Below, piece by piece: positions 1-8,527 of a stretch of 58,267 nt of DNA. A model generated the notes under the pieces. It worked only from the letters and a program-made list of their open reading frames with translations, had not been told where the DNA came from and searched no databases. Position 1 is the stretch's first letter; every line of letters begins with the position of its first letter. The position numbers and the translations under genes are program-made. Origin of the DNA: an uncultured Clostridia bacterium (GTDB taxonomy: Bacteria; Bacillota; Clostridia; Lachnospirales; Cellulosilyticaceae); assembly GCA_937921505.1 (NCBI GenBank), contig CAKZUB010000012.1:1-58267 (forward strand), in the 5' to 3' direction.

Positions 1-187
1 GGGACTTATTTGGTATGTCACAAAATTATAATACCTTCTATATACTGGGAATTCTATTGTAGGCACTGTAAAAAATTTGTCTCTATGCTTATCTATATGC
101 ATATTTGTTTATATGGTAGTTTCATCCTGCGAAATATCAGATATACAAATACATGTTTTTGTAGTGTGCAATGTCGTACAACGTTTC

Positions 188-278
188 GTATCTCCGACGC
201 CTCTGAACTGTTCCCACAGAGCCCTTCTTCGTAGCGTGCTTGCACCAGTGAAGAGGTGTGCGTAGCGAACGGAGATGC
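188..278. other. GC-rich segment with strong RNA-like folding; possible mobile-element end
   Basis: Bases 1-325 hold no credible gene; the short frames there have no ribosome binding site or recognisable product. Within it a GC-rich island can fold on itself: GTATCTCCG (188-196) pairs with CGGAGATGC (270-278), CGCCTC (198-203) pairs with GAGGTG (253-258), CTGT/ACAG (208-211 and 216-219) closes a small hairpin, and GTG/CAC around 236-245 closes another. The multi-branched layout recalls structured RNAs or the hairpin-rich right ends of IS200/IS605-type elements, but I do not recognise a family and no transposase frame is visible beside it. The next 30 bases are again AT-rich. Confidence 0.3.
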
Positions 279-325
279 ATTGTTATTCGGTGTCCGGCTG
301 TTTGAATACTACAATAACTAACCTT

Positions 326-721
326 CTACCTATTATTATTTTGAAATTCTTTTAATTTCTTACTTAAGTCCTCAATATTCTTCAGTAATAAGCTTTCTAA
401 GTCTTTCTTATATATGGGGTTACCCTTCCAAAAGAGTGAATCTATTTTTAGTAACACCTCAAGAATATCACCCGGATAATAATCTCCTTCAGCTAAAATA
501 TTATCTGATATTATTTCTAAAGATAATGGGACTAACATATCCAGTGCTATTTTTTGACCAATCATTATCCGTAAATCTTCATTAGTAAACTCACATATGG
601 GCTTTCCCCTTAATCTATAACACCTACCCACCACATTAGAATCAAAATTAGGTTCATCCCATTCTTGTCCCTCTAGTTCCTCAATTGATTTATTTCTATC
701 AAAATGAAAATATTTTTCCAT
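326..721 (-). CDS. CdiI-type contact-dependent inhibition immunity protein
   Basis: 131 residues from the ATG at 721; a GAAGGA ribosome binding site lies 10 bases upstream, which favours it over the in-frame TTG at 730. The sequence matches what I know of the family annotated as contact-dependent growth inhibition system immunity protein: an opening SIEELEGQEW segment, a CYRLRGKPICEFT block, LRIMIGQ, and an AEGDYYPGD motif before a Lys-rich C-terminus. Such proteins bind and neutralise a cognate toxin domain delivered by a neighbouring cell or made by siblings. The start lies inside the last 23 bases of a coding remnant (699-860) that I read as the toxin's tail, the usual toxin-then-immunity overlap. 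No intact toxin gene is present, so this looks like an orphan immunity gene. Family assignment is by remembered motifs, not a search. Confidence 0.72.
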   Translation of the reverse strand: MEKYFHFDRNKSIEELEGQEWDEPNFDSNVVGRCYRLRGKPICEFTNEDLRIMIGQKIALDMLVPLSLEIISDNILAEGDYYPGDILEVLLKIDSLFWKGNPIYKKDLESLLLKNIEDLSKKLKEFQNNNR

Positions 722-860
722 GTTTTTCAAATCCTTCTTTCACCTCAATACTCCAATATAGAGGATATCGAATAACTAAAGTATTATCTAAGTCTATGTC
801 GATATATACTTTAAAAACAGCTGTATTCCCGACGTTTGTGTCGGGAAATATTACTATAGT
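699..860 (-). pseudogene. C-terminal remnant of a gene preceding cdiI, probably the toxin domain
   Basis: An open frame of 53 codons runs from just after a TAG (863-861) to TGA at 699-701 and reads like protein: it begins TIVIFPDTNVGNTAVFK, continues VYIDIDLDNTLVIRYPLYW, and ends in EKHGKIFSF. It has no start codon or ribosome binding site, and its last 23 bases overlap the beginning of the immunity gene. In polymorphic toxin loci the toxin domain is the 3' end of a large gene directly followed by its immunity gene, so position and overlap suggest a truncated toxin. The toxin class cannot be told from this tail. Alternative: an unrelated upstream gene fragment. Confidence 0.5.
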
Positions 861-910
861 CTAATAACCTTTATTCATAATTCAAATAAACTTTGCATTT
901 AATAACTTAT

Positions 911-1069
911 CTAAAGGGTTTTGTGTGTTGCAAATGAATGTCTAAGTGTATGAACAGATGCTCTTTTATTGATCTTTGCAACTAGGCATGCTTTTTCAAA
1001 TACCCTTTCCACTGTTCTTTCAGTAAGAAATTCAATTTTATTTTGACCTGGGAAAAGCCACTTCTTCTG
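911..1069 (-). pseudogene. Tyrosine recombinase (integrase) C-terminal fragment
   Basis: Reading the minus strand gives about 52 codons without a start: QKKWLFPGQNKIEFL, then TERTVERVFEKACLVAK, then SVHTLRHSFATH, ending KTL and a TAG. The H-x-L-R-H-S-F-A-T-H block is the conserved box II of phage-type integrases and XerC/D-like recombinases, carrying the catalytic His and Arg. The N-terminal and core regions, and everything after the box including the catalytic Tyr, are missing; an in-frame TAA lies immediately upstream. It is therefore a dead fragment, and evidence that a mobile element once sat beside the toxin/immunity remnant. Confidence 0.8.
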
Positions 1070-1337
1070 TTAAAACTCCTCCATTAATACTAGAACTTAT
1101 ATTCTAATATAATTATTACCATTATCTGTCATGCTATTCAGAGTATCCTAGGTAAAACAAAAACCTTAAAAAATGATATTTTTTATCTTGAGTCCTAATT
1201 ATATCACATTATTCAAACAAATATATAATATTATTAGCCATAATTCTCATAATATTTTTATATTTAGTAAAATATTATGATTTTAGTGTAACCTAAATAG
1301 TGTATCATCAAATGACTTGTAATGCTCTTATTGGTAA
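1070..1337. other. AT-rich spacer without a gene
   Basis: Between the integrase fragment and the purE terminator the sequence is strongly AT-rich, with stop codons in all frames. I see only short AT palindromes (AATATTTTTATAT region near 1250) and no promoter or RNA that I can support. Confidence 0.6.
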
Positions 1338-1377
1338 CGCAAAAAGCCAGTAGCATCTCCTTAAATGCTACTGGCTT
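1338..1377 (-). terminator. Rho-independent terminator of the purine operon
   Basis: A 13-bp perfect stem (1344-1356 with 1365-1377; core GCCAGTAGCAT) with an 8-base loop. On the minus strand it is followed by a T run (complement of 1341-1345). It lies 14 bases past the purE stop and ends the purL-to-purE transcript. Confidence 0.9.
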
Positions 1378-1391
1378 ATCCTATCTATTTC

Positions 1392-1904
1392 TTAATAATC
1401 TGCAAGCTTATCTTCTAAATCAAACACAATACCTGCTTTCATCTTCTGAACAAACTCCCCAAGCTTCTCCCTAATCTCTGGATGCTTAGTTGCTAACATC
1501 CTCGCGGCCAAAATCCCTGCATTCTTTGCATTATTAATCCCTACTGTAGCTACCGGTATGCCTCCTGGCATCTGTACAATAGAGAGCAGCGCATCCATGC
1601 CATCTAGTTCTTTTAATTTAACAGGCACTCCGATCACAGGCAAAAAGGTCATAGATGCAACCATTCCAGGTAGATGTGCTGCTCCTCCGGCTCCTGCTAT
1701 AATTACTTCTAATCCTCTTTTTTCTGCATTATTTGCATACTCATACATCCTATCAGGCGTTCTATGTGCCGATACCACTTTTATTTCATAAGGTATTTGA
1801 CATTCATCCATAATTGTAACAGCCATCTTCATAATGGGCAAATCTGACTGGCTTCCCATAATAATACCAACTAATGGTACTTTATGATTTAACGTATCAT
1901 TCAT
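1392..1904 (-). CDS. purE: N5-carboxyaminoimidazole ribonucleotide mutase
   Basis: 170 residues, the normal length of class I PurE. It converts N5-CAIR made by PurK into CAIR in de novo purine synthesis, in the cytosol. The GSQSDLP phosphate-binding motif is near residue 18, the SAHRTPDRM segment near 45, and [11 protein letters not shown] near 71, all diagnostic. The ATG is preceded by an AGAGG ribosome binding site. It starts one base after the purK stop, as expected for the PurK/PurE pair, and is the last gene of the operon before the terminator at 1338-1377. No anomaly seen. Confidence 0.97.
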   Translation of the reverse strand: MNDTLNHKVPLVGIIMGSQSDLPIMKMAVTIMDECQIPYEIKVVSAHRTPDRMYEYANNAEKRGLEVIIAGAGGAAHLPGMVASMTFLPVIGVPVKLKELDGMDALLSIVQMPGGIPVATVGINNAKNAGILAARMLATKHPEIREKLGEFVQKMKAGIVFDLEDKLADY

Positions 1905-1905
1905 C

Positions 1906-3084
1906 TTATTTGTCCTCTCCCATGCTTTTAACTTGTATACTATATAATGCTTGTTTTGCTTTAAGTGCTGCCGCCTCTGTCGTTTCTCCTAAAGCTGTGA
2001 TATGTCCGATTTTCTTGAGAGGCATTGTATCTGCCTTACCATATAAATGAAAATGGCAATCTTCCATCTGCAAAATATTTTCTATGCCCTCAATATAATA
2101 TGCACCATGCACATTATCACTGCCAAGCAAATTATACATCGCACATGACGCTCTTAATTTTGTTGAACCTAAAGGCATACCTGTTATAATCCTAATAAGC
2201 TGTTCATATTGTGAAGTAATACATCCTTCAATTGAATAATGCCCTGAATTATGAGGCCTTGGAGCAATTTCATTAACTAAAATATTCCCTTTAGCATCCA
2301 CAAAAAACTCAATACAGAACAACCCATAATCATCGATCTCCCGAACAACCTTACCGGCTGCCTCTCTGATTCTTTCTTCTGTTTCACTTGTTATATCAGC
2401 TGGAATGACCGAGTGAATAAGAATGCTATCCTTATGCGTATTTTCTGCAACTGGATAGAAAGCAATACCCTCATGGTTTTTACCAACAATAATCGATACT
2501 TCCTTAATATAATCCACAAATTCCTCAGCCATCAGTTCATCACTTGAAAGCATCGTATAAGCTTCTTCAATCTGGCTTTTATCTTTAATAATCGCATTCC
2601 CCTTGCCGTCATAGCCCCCTGTACAGCTTTTTAAAACCATTTTGCCATCTAGCTTATCAAAAATCTCTATAAGCTCCTCTAAGTTGCCTACCGGATAAAA
2701 ACGCGGCACCGGAATACCCGCTTTTTGAAGCGCACTCTTTTGAACAAACTTATTTTGAATCATCCTAAGCGTTCGCGCCGATGGATAAATAGCATACCCT
2801 TCATTTTCTAATACACCAAGTAACTCCACATCAATATGCTCAAACTCATAAGTCAAAACATCAGACTTCGCAGCTAACTCCCTTAAAGCGGTGATATCTG
2901 AAAAATCAGCTCTAATTTGCCTATCCGAAACCTGCCCAGCAGGCGCATTAGCTTTGGGATCAAGTACAATGACATTATACCCCATACGCTTAGCATCATA
3001 CGCCATCATACGCCCAAGTTGCCCCCCTCCAACAATCCCAATATTGGCCGGAGGCGCTAATCTCTTAATTCCTTTCACCTTCAT
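1906..3084 (-). CDS. purK: N5-carboxyaminoimidazole ribonucleotide synthetase, ATP-grasp
   Basis: 392 residues. PurK carboxylates AIR with bicarbonate and ATP to give N5-CAIR for PurE. The N-terminal dinucleotide-like fold has [13 protein letters not shown] near residue 16; the ATP-grasp core follows with [12 protein letters not shown] near 153 and the metal-binding stretch FCIEFFV then [14 protein letters not shown] near 256-285. A GGAGGG ribosome binding site precedes the ATG at 3084. It is separated from purD by about 300 bases holding a long inverted repeat, the only large gap in the operon. Confidence 0.97.
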   Translation of the reverse strand: MKVKGIKRLAPPANIGIVGGGQLGRMMAYDAKRMGYNVIVLDPKANAPAGQVSDRQIRADFSDITALRELAAKSDVLTYEFEHIDVELLGVLENEGYAIYPSARTLRMIQNKFVQKSALQKAGIPVPRFYPVGNLEELIEIFDKLDGKMVLKSCTGGYDGKGNAIIKDKSQIEEAYTMLSSDELMAEEFVDYIKEVSIIVGKNHEGIAFYPVAENTHKDSILIHSVIPADITSETEERIREAAGKVVREIDDYGLFCIEFFVDAKGNILVNEIAPRPHNSGHYSIEGCITSQYEQLIRIITGMPLGSTKLRASCAMYNLLGSDNVHGAYYIEGIENILQMEDCHFHLYGKADTMPLKKIGHITALGETTEAAALKAKQALYSIQVKSMGEDK

Positions 3085-3146
3085 CTCTTACCCTCCTCTA
3101 TAAGCAAGTAGTTAAACGCATTATGCTTAACCGCCTATCAATGGCT

Positions 3147-3364
3147 AGCAAGTGATTTCAGTATTCGGAAGTTGCCTATGTAGTGTTTCGTTAAGAAAAT
3201 CTTAGCAGTTTTTTAAAATGGTTCTTAGGGAGACTGTTTGAGCAACAATTATAAAATTTGTATACAAATTTTATAATTCGCGAGTTTCGACCGTTCATTT
3301 TAAAAAAGTGCTTAGATTTTTAGAAACACGGAATGAGCAACTGGAGAATACTGAAATCATCTTG
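3147..3364. repeat. 218-bp imperfect inverted repeat with a 32-bp perfect palindrome at its centre
   Basis: The gap between purD and purK is nearly filled by two arms of about 105 bases. Matching blocks include TGATTTCAGTATT (3153-3165) with its complement at 3347-3359, GTGTTTC (3183-3189) with GAAACAC (3323-3329), and TTTTTTAAAATG against CATTTTAAAAAA around 3209-3220 and 3296-3306. The centre (3247-3278) is a gap-free palindrome, AATTATAAAATTTGTA and its complement. The arms differ at scattered sites, which suggests an old element. It lacks an ORF, so it could be a MITE-like repeat or a large RNA hairpin affecting expression of purK and purE. Only one copy was seen in the window. Confidence 0.8.
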
Positions 3365-3386
3365 CGTCCGCCTTAGATAACCTAAC

Positions 3387-4640
3387 CTACCTTGCAATAT
3401 CACGCCTATACTGCATCCCATAAAAGCTAATCTTCTGAATTTCCTCATAAACATTTGCCCTAGCTTCTTCTAAGCTACCAGCTAAGCTAGTAATAGCAAG
3501 CACGCGTCCACCATCAGTCTGAATCTCATCCCCAACTTTCTTAGTCCCGGCATGAAATAAATACGTTTCCGGCTTAAGTGTATCAAGTCCCTTAATGACA
3601 TCCCCTTTATGAGAAGTCTCAGGATATCCTTTACTAGACATTACAAGTGTTACACTTTGTCTCACGTCCCACTCAATATTTATCTCACCGAGTCTGCCTG
3701 CTATACAAGCCTCACAGATTGCCATTAAATCTGTCTTAAGTCTTGGCAGCACACTTTGTGTCTCAGGATCTCCAAAACGCACATTAAACTCAAGCACCTT
3801 AGGTACTCCCTGATCTATCATCAGTCCAATAAAAAGTATCCCTTTAAAATCCAGATTCTCTTTCTTAAACCCACTGATAATAGGCTCAAGAATCTTCTCA
3901 TCTATCTCTTTTTTAACATCAGCCGTAATAATAGGATTAGGCGAGAACCCACCCATACCTCCTGTATTGAGTCCTTTATCATCATCGAGTGCACGCTTAT
4001 AATCCCGCGCTGTTTCCATCGGTACAATCGTTTTACCATCTACAAAGCAAAGAAGCGATGCTTCAGTCCCTGTTAAGAACTCTTCAAGGACAATCGTACC
4101 TCCTGCACCTTCAAATTTGCCACAAAAAATCTCTCTGATTTCTTTTTTAGCATCCTCATAGCTCTCACAAATAAGTACACCTTTGCCAGCGGCTAAGCCA
4201 TCTGCCTTCACAACGACGGGTAAGCTAAAATTCTCTACTTCTCTTACACAAGCTTCCACTTCATTACTATTAAAACTTGCATATCTTGCAGTAGGAATAT
4301 TATTTCTCATCAAAAATTCTTTTGTAAAACGTTTGCTGCCTTCAAACTGTGCACACTCTTTACTCGGACCAAATACTTTTATCCCCAATTCTTCAAATCG
4401 ATCAACAATGCCAAGAACAAGTGGTACTTCTGGTCCAACAATTGTAAAGTCAATCTTTTCATTTTTGGCAAATATAGCGAGTTCATCTATTTGGTCTGCT
4501 GCAATAGGTACATTGGTAAAAGCTTTTGCCGTCCCTCCGTTACCCGGTGCTACAAAAATATCTGCATCTTCATGAAATCTTTTAATGGTATCAGCAATAG
4601 CAGATTCTCTCCCACCATTTCCTACTATTAATATCTTCAT
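3387..4640 (-). CDS. purD: Phosphoribosylamine-glycine ligase (GAR synthetase)
   Basis: 417 residues, typical for bacterial PurD. It joins glycine to phosphoribosylamine using ATP, the second step of purine synthesis. Visible marks are MKILIVGNGGRESAIA at the N-terminus, the VGPEVPLV motif near residue 68, KADGLAAGKGV near 145 and LEFNVRFGDPETQ near 284, which together make the ATP-grasp active site. It begins three bases after purN ends, and its ribosome binding site (GGAG) overlaps the purN stop region, so the two are probably translationally linked. Confidence 0.97.
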   Translation of the reverse strand: MKILIVGNGGRESAIADTIKRFHEDADIFVAPGNGGTAKAFTNVPIAADQIDELAIFAKNEKIDFTIVGPEVPLVLGIVDRFEELGIKVFGPSKECAQFEGSKRFTKEFLMRNNIPTARYASFNSNEVEACVREVENFSLPVVVKADGLAAGKGVLICESYEDAKKEIREIFCGKFEGAGGTIVLEEFLTGTEASLLCFVDGKTIVPMETARDYKRALDDDKGLNTGGMGGFSPNPIITADVKKEIDEKILEPIISGFKKENLDFKGILFIGLMIDQGVPKVLEFNVRFGDPETQSVLPRLKTDLMAICEACIAGRLGEINIEWDVRQSVTLVMSSKGYPETSHKGDVIKGLDTLKPETYLFHAGTKKVGDEIQTDGGRVLAITSLAGSLEEARANVYEEIQKISFYGMQYRRDIAR

Positions 4641-4643
4641 CTC

Positions 4644-5225
4644 CTAAGCTCTCCCTTCTAATAGTGCAATCGCCTCAACTAAAATCTTGTGCTCGATCTG
4701 ATCCAATATTCTTTTTTGAAGGCTCCCTGCGGTATCCTCTGCATAAACTTCTAACTTCTTTTGAAGAATAGTATCTCCTGTATCAATCCCAATATCCACA
4801 TGGTGAACAGTTGCACCGCTTTCTTTTTCACCAGCGTTAATAACTGCCTCGTGTACATGAATGCCATAATAGCCTTTACCCCCGTATTTGGGTAAAAGTG
4901 AAGGATGAATATTAATAATTCTTCCTCTATATGCTTCAATAAGCGCCTTATCTATTATTTTTAAGTAACCAGCAAGAACAACTAAATCCACTTTATAATC
5001 TTTAAGTGTCTTTAAAAGTGTCTCATCGTAATGGCCTTCTTTCGGATTAATAAAAAGTGCCGGTAAATTATGCCCTCTAGCACGTTCGAGTGCATAGGCC
5101 TGTTCTTTATTTGAAATAACACATGCAATCTCACTTACAAGCTGTCCATTTTCTACTGCATCAATAATACTCTGCAGATTGCTGCCACTGCCTGATGCCA
5201 AAATACCCAGTCTTAGCCCTCGCAT
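4644..5225 (-). CDS. purN: Phosphoribosylglycinamide formyltransferase
   Basis: 193 residues. It transfers a formyl group from 10-formyl-THF to GAR. The [13 protein letters not shown] phosphate loop is at the N-terminus and the catalytic [17 protein letters not shown] block is near residue 105, with the metal/water-binding [10 protein letters not shown] segment further on. Its first 13 bases overlap the end of purM, and an AAGGTG ribosome binding site lies inside purM. Its need for folate links this operon with the folate uptake gene at 29369. Confidence 0.96.
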   Translation of the reverse strand: MRGLRLGILASGSGSNLQSIIDAVENGQLVSEIACVISNKEQAYALERARGHNLPALFINPKEGHYDETLLKTLKDYKVDLVVLAGYLKIIDKALIEAYRGRIINIHPSLLPKYGGKGYYGIHVHEAVINAGEKESGATVHHVDIGIDTGDTILQKKLEVYAEDTAGSLQKRILDQIEHKILVEAIALLEGRA

Positions 5226-6253
5226 AAGATAACACCTTGATTGCCATTTACAATTTCACCAATAACTTTTGCTTTTTCTCCGGCATTATTAAGCGCAGCT
5301 ACTACTTGGTCACTGTCTGCTGCATCTACTACCATCATCATTCCAATACCCATATTAAAAGTATTATAAAGCTCATCCACACTCAATCCTGAGGTTTCTT
5401 CTAAAAAGTGATAAATCGGAGGCTTTTCGATAATTGCAATATTGATTTTAGCATCTACTCCTTCTGGGAGCATACGTGGTACGTTTTCAATAAACCCACC
5501 GCCTGTAATATGCGCAATGCCTTTAATTTTTGCTGCCTCTTTAGCTGCTTTTACAGCTTTTACATAAAGCTTAGTCGGTTTAAGAAGGGCCTGTCCATAA
5601 GTTTCACCCAGTTCTTCACTGTAATCTTCAAGCTCAACTTCTGCCACTTCCACTAATTTTCTAACAAGTGAATAGCCATTGCTATGTACACCTGATGACG
5701 GAAGACCAATAATGACATCTCCCGCTTTAATACTGCTGCCATCGATCATATCTGCTCGGTCTACAATGCCTACTGCAAAGCCCGCAACGTCGTATTCACC
5801 ATCTGGATAAAAACCTGGCATCTCAGCTGTTTCTCCGCCAATGAGTGCACACATACTTTCTTGACACCCCTTAGCAATGCCTTTTACAATACTTGCAATA
5901 TGCTCTGGTGCAATCTTACCCGTTGCAATATAATCAAGGAAAAAAAGTGGCTGTGCACCTCCGCAAATAATATCATTGACACACATCGCTACAGCATCAA
6001 TGCCGATTGTATCATGTTTTTCCATATCAAAAGCAAGCTTAAGCTTTGTACCAACACCATCTGTTCCCGATACAAGCACTGGCTCTTTCATCCCACTAAA
6101 AGCTGCAAGTGAAAAGGCTCCTCCGAAGCTTCCGATATCTGTAAGTACACCTTTTGTAAAAGTTGATTTAACATGTTCTTTCATCTGTGCAACCGCTTCA
6201 TAGCCACGGTGCACATCTACCCCTGCATCTTTATATGTTATTTTATTAGACAT
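5213..6253 (-). CDS. purM: Phosphoribosylformylglycinamidine cyclo-ligase (AIR synthetase)
   Basis: 346 residues, usual family length. It closes the imidazole ring of FGAM to give AIR with ATP. Family marks are [15 protein letters not shown] near residue 80, [24 protein letters not shown] near 140, and [14 protein letters not shown] near 247. Two adjacent ATG codons lie 2 and 5 bases after AGGAGG; I take the second (6253) because its spacing is better. It overlaps purN by 13 bases at its 3' end. Confidence 0.96.
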   Translation of the reverse strand: MSNKITYKDAGVDVHRGYEAVAQMKEHVKSTFTKGVLTDIGSFGGAFSLAAFSGMKEPVLVSGTDGVGTKLKLAFDMEKHDTIGIDAVAMCVNDIICGGAQPLFFLDYIATGKIAPEHIASIVKGIAKGCQESMCALIGGETAEMPGFYPDGEYDVAGFAVGIVDRADMIDGSSIKAGDVIIGLPSSGVHSNGYSLVRKLVEVAEVELEDYSEELGETYGQALLKPTKLYVKAVKAAKEAAKIKGIAHITGGGFIENVPRMLPEGVDAKINIAIIEKPPIYHFLEETSGLSVDELYNTFNMGIGMMMVVDAADSDQVVAALNNAGEKAKVIGEIVNGNQGVILCEG

Positions 6254-6335
6254 CATATCCTCCTATTATTATCCTATTTGATATTTAAACAGCAAAGATT
6301 CCCTAGACTACTTGTCGCCTAGGGTCTCACCTTAA

Positions 6336-7733
6336 TTAGCACTCTGATGGCTGACATTCAATAGGTACTTCCATTGGATATTTCCCATTAAAGCAAGCTT
6401 TGCAAAACTGACTCTTATTGCCGCAAGCTTCTCTTAACTCTTCTTCGCCAAGGTAAGTAAGTGAGTCAGCTCCTAAATACTCACAAATTTCATCTACTGA
6501 CATATTAGCACCTATAAGGTACTCTCTATAAGGCGTATCAATACCAAAGTAGCAAGAATGCTGTACAGGCGGTGAAGTAATACATACGTGTATTTCCTTT
6601 GCCCCAGCCTTTCTGATTTGTTCTACAATACGTTTGCAAGTTGTGCCTCTTACAATAGAATCATCAATCATAATAACGCGTTTCCCCTGTATATTATGTT
6701 TAAGTGGTGAAAGCTTAATTTTAACTGCATTATCTCTCATTTCTTGTGTTGGCTGTATAAAAGTACGTCCAATATATCTGTTTTTAACAAGCCCTTCACC
6801 ATATGGAATACCTGATTCTTTGGCATAACCTATCGCTGAGGGTACCCCAGAGTCTGGGACAGGTATAACGATATCCGCCTCTATTTTTCTTTGTTTTGCA
6901 AGTAACTTGCCTGCATTTTGTCTAAATTCATAAACACTATCTCCGTCAATGATACTATCAGGTCTTGCAAAATAAATAAGTTCAAAAACGCAAAGATGTT
7001 TCTGACACCAATTAGCAGGTTCTATGCTTTTTAGACCCTGATTATCAATAATAACAACTTCCCCTGGTTCTACATCTCTTATAAATTCTGCATCTAATAC
7101 GTCAAGTGCGCAGCTTTCTGATGCAAGCACATAACCATCCTTAAGCTTTCCGATACAAAGTGGTCTAAGACCATGTGGGTCACGAATACCAATAAGACTA
7201 TCTCCTGTTGTAACAACTAAAGCATAAGCACCTTTTAAAAGACTCATCGTATTACGAATACCCGATTCCATGCCTCTTTTACTATGTCTTGCAAGCAGAT
7301 TAAGAATAGACTCTGAATCAGTAGTCGTTTGAAAAATAACACCATCATCTTCTAACATCTCACGGATACTCTCACTATTTACAAGGTTCCCATTATGCGC
7401 AAGTCCAATGTCTCCTTTTTTGTACTTAGCTACAAGAGGCTGTGCATTTTTAATATCTTTATCTCCTGCTGTCGAATAACGCACATGACCAATTGCAATA
7501 TTGCCTTGCAGTTCGTTTAATTTCTGTTCGTCAAATACATCTGATACAAGTCCCATGCCTTTAACATCTTCAATAAAGCCTTGATAATTTACAGCGATTC
7601 CTGCACATTCCTGGCCCCTGTGCTGAAGCGCAAAAAGTCCATAATAGGCAAGTCTAGCCGCATTTCTCTCAGATCTATAAATACCTATAACACCACACTC
7701 TTCATGTAAAGAATCTTCTTGTAAGAATTTCAT
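6336..7733 (-). CDS. purF: Amidophosphoribosyltransferase
   Basis: 465 residues. PurF makes phosphoribosylamine from PRPP and glutamine, the committed step of the pathway. It is of the Bacillus type: a short propeptide (MKFLQEDSLHEE) precedes Cys13, which self-processing would expose as the glutaminase nucleophile. The PRPP motif VIMIDDSIVRGTT is present, and four Cys expected to hold a 4Fe-4S cluster are seen (two near WCQKHLC and HSCYFG, two in FCKACF near the C-terminus). GGAG lies ahead of the ATG. An oxygen-sensitive cluster of this type fits an anaerobe. A short inverted repeat (CCCTAG/CTAGGG, 6301-6324) lies between purF and purM. Confidence 0.97.
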   Translation of the reverse strand: MKFLQEDSLHEECGVIGIYRSERNAARLAYYGLFALQHRGQECAGIAVNYQGFIEDVKGMGLVSDVFDEQKLNELQGNIAIGHVRYSTAGDKDIKNAQPLVAKYKKGDIGLAHNGNLVNSESIREMLEDDGVIFQTTTDSESILNLLARHSKRGMESGIRNTMSLLKGAYALVVTTGDSLIGIRDPHGLRPLCIGKLKDGYVLASESCALDVLDAEFIRDVEPGEVVIIDNQGLKSIEPANWCQKHLCVFELIYFARPDSIIDGDSVYEFRQNAGKLLAKQRKIEADIVIPVPDSGVPSAIGYAKESGIPYGEGLVKNRYIGRTFIQPTQEMRDNAVKIKLSPLKHNIQGKRVIMIDDSIVRGTTCKRIVEQIRKAGAKEIHVCITSPPVQHSCYFGIDTPYREYLIGANMSVDEICEYLGADSLTYLGEEELREACGNKSQFCKACFNGKYPMEVPIECQPSEC

Positions 7734-7756
7734 AAGGTTATCTCCTATTAGTTACT

Positions 7757-8461
7757 CTATTTTGTAACTCTATTTAACATCTCTTGATAAACTTCTTCAA
7801 CACCGCCAAGGTCTCTTCTAAAACGGTCTTTATCTAACTTTTCATTTGTCAGAGCGTCCCAGAATCTACATGTATCTGGAGAAATTTCATCTGCTAAAAT
7901 AATTTTACCATCTACTCTTCCAAGTTCTATTTTAAAATCAATAAGCTTTACACCAATTTTTGAAAAATGTTCTACTAAAAGTGAATTAATCTTAAAAGTC
8001 ATCTCACGCATTACCTTAAGCTCTTCTCTAGTCGCTATATCAAGTGCTAAAATGTGATAGTCATTAATCATAGGATCTCCAAGCGCATCATCTTTAAGAC
8101 AAAATTCAAGTGTTGGATTTTTAAGGACCGTGCCTTCTTCAACACCAAATCGCTTAGAAAATGAGCCTGCTGCTACGTTACGCACAATGACTTCAAGCGG
8201 CACAATTTGCACTGCCTTAACGACAGTTTCTCTGTCATTTAACTCTTTAACTAGGTGTGTTTCAATACCATTTGCCATAAGCATTTGACATAGAATGTTG
8301 CTCATACGGTTATTGACAACACCTTTACCAACAATCGTCCCTTTTTTTTCGCCGTTAAAAGCTGTAGCATCATCTTTATAACTTACGATATAAAGTTTTT
8401 TATCGTCAGTCTTATAAACTCTCTTCGCTTTACCTTCATATAATAACTCTCTTTTTTCCAT
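7757..8461 (-). CDS. purC: SAICAR synthetase
   Basis: 234 residues from the ATG at 8461; GGAGG sits nine bases upstream, which rejects the earlier in-frame ATG at 8482. PurC condenses CAIR with aspartate using ATP. The N-terminal [11 protein letters not shown] motif, the [15 protein letters not shown] block near residue 90, and [10 protein letters not shown] plus [12 protein letters not shown] near 165-190 are diagnostic. It lies between purL and purF with short gaps (23 bases to purF, 66 from purL), consistent with one transcript. Confidence 0.96.
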   Translation of the reverse strand: MEKRELLYEGKAKRVYKTDDKKLYIVSYKDDATAFNGEKKGTIVGKGVVNNRMSNILCQMLMANGIETHLVKELNDRETVVKAVQIVPLEVIVRNVAAGSFSKRFGVEEGTVLKNPTLEFCLKDDALGDPMINDYHILALDIATREELKVMREMTFKINSLLVEHFSKIGVKLIDFKIELGRVDGKIILADEISPDTCRFWDALTNEKLDKDRFRRDLGGVEEVYQEMLNRVTK

Positions 8462-8527
8462 GATCCATTCCTCCACAAACACCCGTAATTTTTGATCTAT
8501 TTGTTTCTCTATAGTAAATTTTTTGTC

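Noticed and set aside
10..265. Two overlapping plus-strand frames of 62-74 codons at the left edge
   Set aside because: No ribosome binding site, and Cys/Ile-rich composition typical of chance frames. They run across the folded GC island.
826..847. 8-bp hairpin TTCCCGAC/GTCGGGAA resembling a terminator
   Set aside because: It lies inside the coding remnant of the presumed toxin tail and has no T run on either strand.
3756..4076. 106-codon plus-strand frame within purD
   Set aside because: Shadow of purD; no start signals, and purD is certain. The same applies to the other opposite-strand frames inside the pur, che and GH43 genes.
6301..6324. CCCTAG/CTAGGG inverted repeat between purF and purM
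   Set aside because: Only six base pairs with a 12-base loop and no T run; not enough for an internal terminator.
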